Source of the DNA: Phaeobacter sp. B1627
GTDB lineage: Bacteria > Pseudomonadota > Alphaproteobacteria > Rhodobacterales > Rhodobacteraceae
Assembly (NCBI RefSeq): GCF_006265095.1
Contig: NZ_VCNK01000014.1
Coordinates: 1-64,000, forward strand
Direction: 5' to 3'
Length of the DNA stretch: 64,000 nt
A model generated the notes under the pieces. It did no database searches. It was not told the DNA's origin and saw only the letters and a program-made list of their open reading frames with translations. Shown here piece by piece: positions 60,410 through 64,000 of this stretch; the first letter of the stretch is position 1; each line of letters begins with the position of its first letter. Made by a program: the position numbers and the translations under genes.

Positions 60410-62191
60410 ATGCCAAGCTACACCGCCCCCACCAAGGACACACAATTCGTCCTGCATGACGTTCTGAACATCAAAGACTCCGGTATTCCGGGCTATGATG
60501 AGCTTGATCCGGAGTTCACCGGTGCCGTCCTCGAAGAGGCGGGCAAGATCGCCAGCGCCGTGCTGCATCCGCTGAACACGGTCGGTGACACCGAAGGCTG
60601 TCGGCTGGAAAACGGCGTGGTCTATACGCCGACCGGCTTCAAGGAGGCCTTCGAGCAGGTCAAGGAGGGCGGCTGGACCGGTCTCGACATGCCGGAACAA
60701 TACGGCGGCCAGAACATGCCCTATGTCATGGGCACCGCCGTGGGCGAGTTCTTCTCTGCCGCGAACCAGGCGTTCACCATGTATCAGGGCCTGACCCATG
60801 GTGCGGCCTCGGCAATTCTGGTGCATGGTACGGACGCGCAGAAGGATATGTATCTGCCCAAGATGGTGTCCTGCGAATGGACCGGCACCATGAACCTGAC
60901 GGAGCCCCACTGCGGCACCGATCTCGGGCTGATGCGCACCAAGGCAGAGCCGCAGGACGACGGCTCCTACAAGATCACCGGCCAGAAGATCTTTATCTCG
61001 GCGGGCGACCACGACATGGCGGAGAACGTTATCCATCTGGTGCTGGCCAAGATCCCCGGCGGCCCCGAGGGCATCAAGGGTGTGTCGCTGTTCATCGTGC
61101 CGAAGTTCATTGTCAACGATGACGGCACCCCCGGCAGCCGCAACGGTGTCTCGGTCGGAAAGATCGAAGAGAAGATGGGTATCCACGGCAATTCCACCTG
61201 CGTGATGGATTATGACGCGGCCACGGGCTGGTTGCTGGGCGACATGCACAAGGGCATGCGCGCCATGTTCACCATGATGAACGAGGCCCGGCTTGGGGTT
61301 GGCATGCAGGGTCTGGCACAGGCCGACGCCGCCTACCAGAACGCGCTGGACTACGCCAAGGACCGCCTGCAGGGGCGCGATGTCACCGGCGTCAAGAACC
61401 CCGACGGCCCGGCTGATCCGCTGATCGTGCACCCGGACATCCGTCGCAACCTGATGGATCAAAAGAGCTTTGTCGAAGGCGGCCGGGCGTTCCTTCTGTG
61501 GGGGGCGACGCTGATCGACAAATCCCACCGCGGCGAGGACAAGGACGCGCTCGGGCTGATCTCGCTGATGACGCCGGTCATCAAGGGCTTCTTGACCGAC
61601 AAGGGCTACGACATGACCGTGCAGGCCCAGCAGGTCTATGGCGGTCATGGCTACATCGAGGAATGGGGCATGTCGCAATACACCCGCGACGCCCGTATCG
61701 CGATGATCTACGAGGGCGCCAATGGCGTTCAGGCGCTGGATCTGGTCGGCCGCAAGCTGGCGCAGGACGGCGGCAAACACGTCATGGCCTTCTTTGAGCT
61801 GATCAAAGCGTTCTGCAAGGAAAACGGCGATATTTCCGAGGCCTACACCAAGGAGTTCATCGATCCCCTGAAGGCGGCCTCGAAGGATCTGCAGGCGGCT
61901 GGCATGTATTTCATGCAAAACGGCATGAAGAACCCCAACCACGCGCTCGCCGGGTCCTATGACTTCATGCATATGTTCGGGCAGGTGTGCCTCGGCCTGA
62001 TGTGGGCGATGATGGCAAAGTCGGCGCAATCGACGCTTGACGCGGGGGCCTCTGACGCGGCGTTCTACGAGACAAAGATCGCCACCGGCCGCTACTACAT
62101 GGCACGTCAGCTGCCTGCCACAAAACTGCACCTCGCCCGTATCGAGACCGGCGCCGACACGGTGATGGCGCTCGCGGCCGATCAGTTCTGA
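60410..62191 (+). CDS. acyl-CoA dehydrogenase with C-terminal extension (FadE-like)
   Basis: The 593-residue protein belongs to the longer acyl-CoA dehydrogenases with an N-terminal extension and an added C-terminal helical domain. Motifs: [20 protein letters not shown] near 163-182 (FAD/substrate), [11 protein letters not shown], and [20 protein letters not shown] near 440 with the catalytic Glu. It oxidises acyl-CoA to the 2-enoyl-CoA with electrons passed to ETF. It is the likely target of the MerR regulator upstream; a thiolase/hydratase would be expected further on but is not directly next. Confidence 0.95.
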   Translation: MPSYTAPTKDTQFVLHDVLNIKDSGIPGYDELDPEFTGAVLEEAGKIASAVLHPLNTVGDTEGCRLENGVVYTPTGFKEAFEQVKEGGWTGLDMPEQYGGQNMPYVMGTAVGEFFSAANQAFTMYQGLTHGAASAILVHGTDAQKDMYLPKMVSCEWTGTMNLTEPHCGTDLGLMRTKAEPQDDGSYKITGQKIFISAGDHDMAENVIHLVLAKIPGGPEGIKGVSLFIVPKFIVNDDGTPGSRNGVSVGKIEEKMGIHGNSTCVMDYDAATGWLLGDMHKGMRAMFTMMNEARLGVGMQGLAQADAAYQNALDYAKDRLQGRDVTGVKNPDGPADPLIVHPDIRRNLMDQKSFVEGGRAFLLWGATLIDKSHRGEDKDALGLISLMTPVIKGFLTDKGYDMTVQAQQVYGGHGYIEEWGMSQYTRDARIAMIYEGANGVQALDLVGRKLAQDGGKHVMAFFELIKAFCKENGDISEAYTKEFIDPLKAASKDLQAAGMYFMQNGMKNPNHALAGSYDFMHMFGQVCLGLMWAMMAKSAQSTLDAGASDAAFYETKIATGRYYMARQLPATKLHLARIETGADTVMALAADQF

Positions 62192-62219
62192 TTGCAGCAG
62201 GCTGTGACCTGAGAAACGG

Positions 62220-62239
62220 ATGCGCCTTTCGGGGCGCAT
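62220..62239 (+). terminator. small hairpin between acyl-CoA dehydrogenase and the next gene
   Basis: ATGCGCC / GGCGCAT with a 6-base loop lies 28 bases after the stop. There is no T run, so it may only reduce read-through. Confidence 0.4.
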
Positions 62240-62288
62240 TCGGTCCCTGTGACGGCCGGGGCGCATTTGGAGATGAGAGGATCCGGAT

Positions 62289-62501
62289 ATGCCCAAACGC
62301 TTTCGCCTGACCCGCCGCTTTCCCGTCGCCATGACGGAGGACGGCTATCGCAGGCTCAAACGGTTTGCCCATGAGGCCGGTCTGGATGAGGGAGAAGCCC
62401 TGTCCTTCCTGTTCGAACATTTCGACAGCGTCACGGACACCGAAAACCTGAGCCACCGGCTGCGGCTGTTCAACGCCGAACTGGAGGCCCGAAAACGATA
62501 G
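62289..62501 (+). CDS. small basic/helical protein between two acyl-CoA dehydrogenases
   Basis: The 70-residue product begins with a basic stretch ([16 protein letters not shown]) and continues with two amphipathic helices ([20 protein letters not shown]; a second in [20 protein letters not shown]). GAGAGGATCC is a fair ribosome site. It lies 35 bases before the second dehydrogenase. The layout is reminiscent of ribbon-helix-helix proteins but is not a clear match. No family is recognised. Confidence 0.65.
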   Translation: MPKRFRLTRRFPVAMTEDGYRRLKRFAHEAGLDEGEALSFLFEHFDSVTDTENLSHRLRLFNAELEARKR

Positions 62502-62536
62502 CGCAGGTCGAACAGATCGCGCCAAAGGGGAGAGAG

Positions 62537-63700
62537 ATGGACGCAGATTTGGATTTTCGGTCCTCTTCCGCATGGATGACCGACGAACATCAGATGCTTG
62601 CCGATATGACCCGGAGCTTCATCAGCCGGGAGTGGGCACCGAAGTTCGAAACCTGGCGCAAGCAGGGCGAGATGGACCGGTCGACCTGGTCCGAGGCTGG
62701 CGAGCTGGGGCTGCTGTGTCCGTCTGTTCCCGAAGAATATGGCGGCGTCGGCGGCGATTTTGGCCATGAGGCCGCGATTCTGATCGAAGCCAGTCGCGCC
62801 AATCTGGCCAGCTGGGGCCACGGCATCCATTCTGGAATTGTTGCGCATTACATCCTGTCCTACGGCACCGAAGAGCAAAAACGGCGGTGGCTGCCGAAGA
62901 TGATCACCGGCGAGTTGGTCGGCGCCCTTGCGATGACGGAACCCTCTGCGGGCTCGGATGTGCAGGCGATCCGGACAAAGGCCGTTCTGGACGGGAATAT
63001 GTACCGGTTGAGTGGTCAGAAGACATTCATCACCAACGGTCAGCACGCCAACCTCATCCTGGTCGCGGCCAAAACCGACCCCTCTGAGGGCGCCAAGGGG
63101 ATCTCTCTGGTGGCGCTGGAGACCGACCACGCCAAAGGTTTCACGCGCGGTCGGAACCTGGAAAAGGTCGGCCTGCATGCAGCGGACACCTCCGAATTGT
63201 TCTTCGACAACATCGCGGTTGCGCCGGAAAACATTCTTGGCGGTGGAGAAGGTCAGGGATTCTACCAGATGATGCAGCAGCTGCCACAGGAGCGTCTGAT
63301 CATCGCCTGTGGCGCTGTCGGCGCCATGCAGGGCGCGGTGGAACGCACCATTGCCTACTGCAAGGAGCGTGAGGCCTTTGGCGGACCGCTGACACAATTT
63401 CAGAACACCCGATTCAAGCTGGCCGAATGCCTCACCAAAAGCAAAGTTGCCCGCGCGTTTCTTGATGAGTGCATGGTGGAGCACCTACGTGGAGAGTTGA
63501 CGGTCGCAAAAGCCGCCATGGCAAAATACTGGATCACCGACACCCAGGGAGACGTGCTGGACGAATGTCTGCAACTGCATGGTGGCTACGGTTTCATGCA
63601 GGAATATGCGGTGGCGGAGATGTGGGCCGACGCGCGCGTGCAACGCATCTATGGCGGAACAAACGAGATCATGAAGGAACTGATTGCGAGGTCGTTGTGA
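62537..63700 (+). CDS. acyl-CoA dehydrogenase (short/branched-chain type)
   Basis: The 387-residue protein is a standard-length acyl-CoA dehydrogenase: [36 protein letters not shown] near 133-151, [20 protein letters not shown], and the C-terminal [12 protein letters not shown] and [17 protein letters not shown]. It may act on a short or branched acyl-CoA, working with ETF. A GGGGAGAGAG ribosome site precedes the ATG at 62537. It probably shares an operon with the preceding small gene. Confidence 0.95.
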   Translation: MDADLDFRSSSAWMTDEHQMLADMTRSFISREWAPKFETWRKQGEMDRSTWSEAGELGLLCPSVPEEYGGVGGDFGHEAAILIEASRANLASWGHGIHSGIVAHYILSYGTEEQKRRWLPKMITGELVGALAMTEPSAGSDVQAIRTKAVLDGNMYRLSGQKTFITNGQHANLILVAAKTDPSEGAKGISLVALETDHAKGFTRGRNLEKVGLHAADTSELFFDNIAVAPENILGGGEGQGFYQMMQQLPQERLIIACGAVGAMQGAVERTIAYCKEREAFGGPLTQFQNTRFKLAECLTKSKVARAFLDECMVEHLRGELTVAKAAMAKYWITDTQGDVLDECLQLHGGYGFMQEYAVAEMWADARVQRIYGGTNEIMKELIARSL

Positions 63701-63776
63701 CACATCAGTCGCGGTTCTGTGATGAGATCGGTGGATGCCTCCGGCGGAGGTATTTCAGAAAAGATGAAAGCAAGGG

Positions 63777-63818
63777 GTGCATCCGCCCCCTGGCCTTGCG
63801 CCTAATGGGCGGATGCAC
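63777..63818 (+). terminator. terminator-like hairpin after the second acyl-CoA dehydrogenase
   Basis: A perfect 12-bp stem (GTGCATCCGCCC / GGGCGGATGCAC) with an 18-base loop is followed by TTTCACCTTTT. It lies 76 bases past the stop. Confidence 0.75.
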
Positions 63819-63985
63819 TTTCACCTTTTACGGCCATCGGCTCCCCAGCCTGTACCGCACCGCCATATTGCCGCCTTCTTGGTTAATATTCCCTCAATTC
63901 AATTCATCTTTTGAGAAATACCTCACGGGGGTGTGGGGGTGTGAAACCCCCACCGTGCCATCACCAGAAAGAGGAGCGGTTTGAT

Positions 63986-64000
63986 ATGGAACTCTATTGC
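63986..64000 (+). CDS. start of the next gene, cut by the window edge
   Basis: An ATG at 63986 with GAGGAG 10 bases upstream opens a frame of five codons (MELYC) up to the window end. The start signal is strong. Too little is present to name the product; a glutathione S-transferase-type N-terminus is one possibility. Confidence 0.5.

Noticed and set aside
60272-62332. Open frame of 686 codons antisense to the acyl-CoA dehydrogenase
   Set aside because: Same codon-bias shadow; no recognisable domain, while the opposite strand encodes a full-length family member.

Overview
The window is a stretch of an alphaproteobacterial chromosome, most likely a marine roseobacter-group member of the Rhodobacterales (Phaeobacter/Ruegeria-like). 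The basis is protein similarity recognised by eye, high G+C with strong third-position G/C over most of the window, and gene neighbourhoods typical of that group: accB-accC-aat-DUF2155-mlaD-NDUFA12, clpX next to clpP, DUF952-pyrD, fused MrpA/B antiporter genes, and FAD-domain/SelD fusions. No rRNA, tRNA, complete IS element, integrase or CRISPR array was seen.

Left end (about 1-6,450): a visibly A+T-richer accessory segment. Four minus-strand genes appear to form one unit: a SIR2-domain NAD-processing protein (3909-5117), a HerA-type ATPase (2074-3912, start overlapping the sir2 stop), a previously hidden 55-residue ORF (1888-2055) with a good ribosome-binding site, and a protein with an HTH-like N-terminus and a ComEC-type metallo-beta-lactamase fold (228-1835). 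SIR2+HerA is an established anti-phage pair; the two extra genes are the novel part. The segment borders an intact GapR/UPF0335 gene and, next to it, a second GapR-like gene killed by an in-frame TGA.

6,450-21,800: small hypothetical genes; a YeeE/YedE pair with a DUF442 sulfur/phosphatase protein (sulfur module); an orphan FliM/FliN-like protein with a Gly-Asp-Met-rich tail; a response regulator, small membrane protein and symporter-histidine kinase operon; a ScfR-like XRE regulator; a divergent five-gene branched-chain-amino-acid-type ABC transporter (substrate protein, two permeases, two ATPases); and a PAS-LuxR regulator. This looks like a sensing and uptake block for a small carbon or amide/amino-acid substrate.

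21,900-31,100: core genes: biotin carboxyl carrier and biotin carboxylase, Aat (N-end rule), an envelope-lipid protein (MlaD), an NDUFA12 complex I accessory protein, VOC/RidA-like/dienelactone hydrolase enzymes, ClpX and ClpP, and a GlxA-type AraC regulator.

31,200-42,100: DUF302 periplasmic protein, a TPP-dependent acetolactate-synthase-like enzyme overlapping a class III CoA-transferase gene, a TTC38-like TPR protein, the osmoregulated periplasmic glucan operon opgC-opgG-opgH, and a PHB-depolymerase-like lipoprotein.

42,700-52,100: the complete Mrp/Mnh Na+(K+)/H+ antiporter operon (A/B fused, C, D, E, F, G), then an FAD oxidoreductase-SelD fusion convergent with mnmH, which together supply and use selenophosphate for tRNA 2-selenouridine.

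52,100-64,000: MarR regulator, DUF1992, 5'-nucleotidase, DUF952-pyrD, a MATE exporter, two PaaI thioesterases, two paralogous MerR regulators (the second with a LiuR-like operator cluster), and two acyl-CoA dehydrogenases flanking a small conserved-looking protein: a fatty acid/branched-chain acyl-CoA catabolism locus. The next gene begins at 63,986 and runs off the window.

A recurring oddity is short degenerate tandem repeats, several with a 13-bp period, just downstream of genes (9065, 50952, 55347, 59534), upstream of the antiporter operon (42382, 42443), and once inside a coding sequence (41345).
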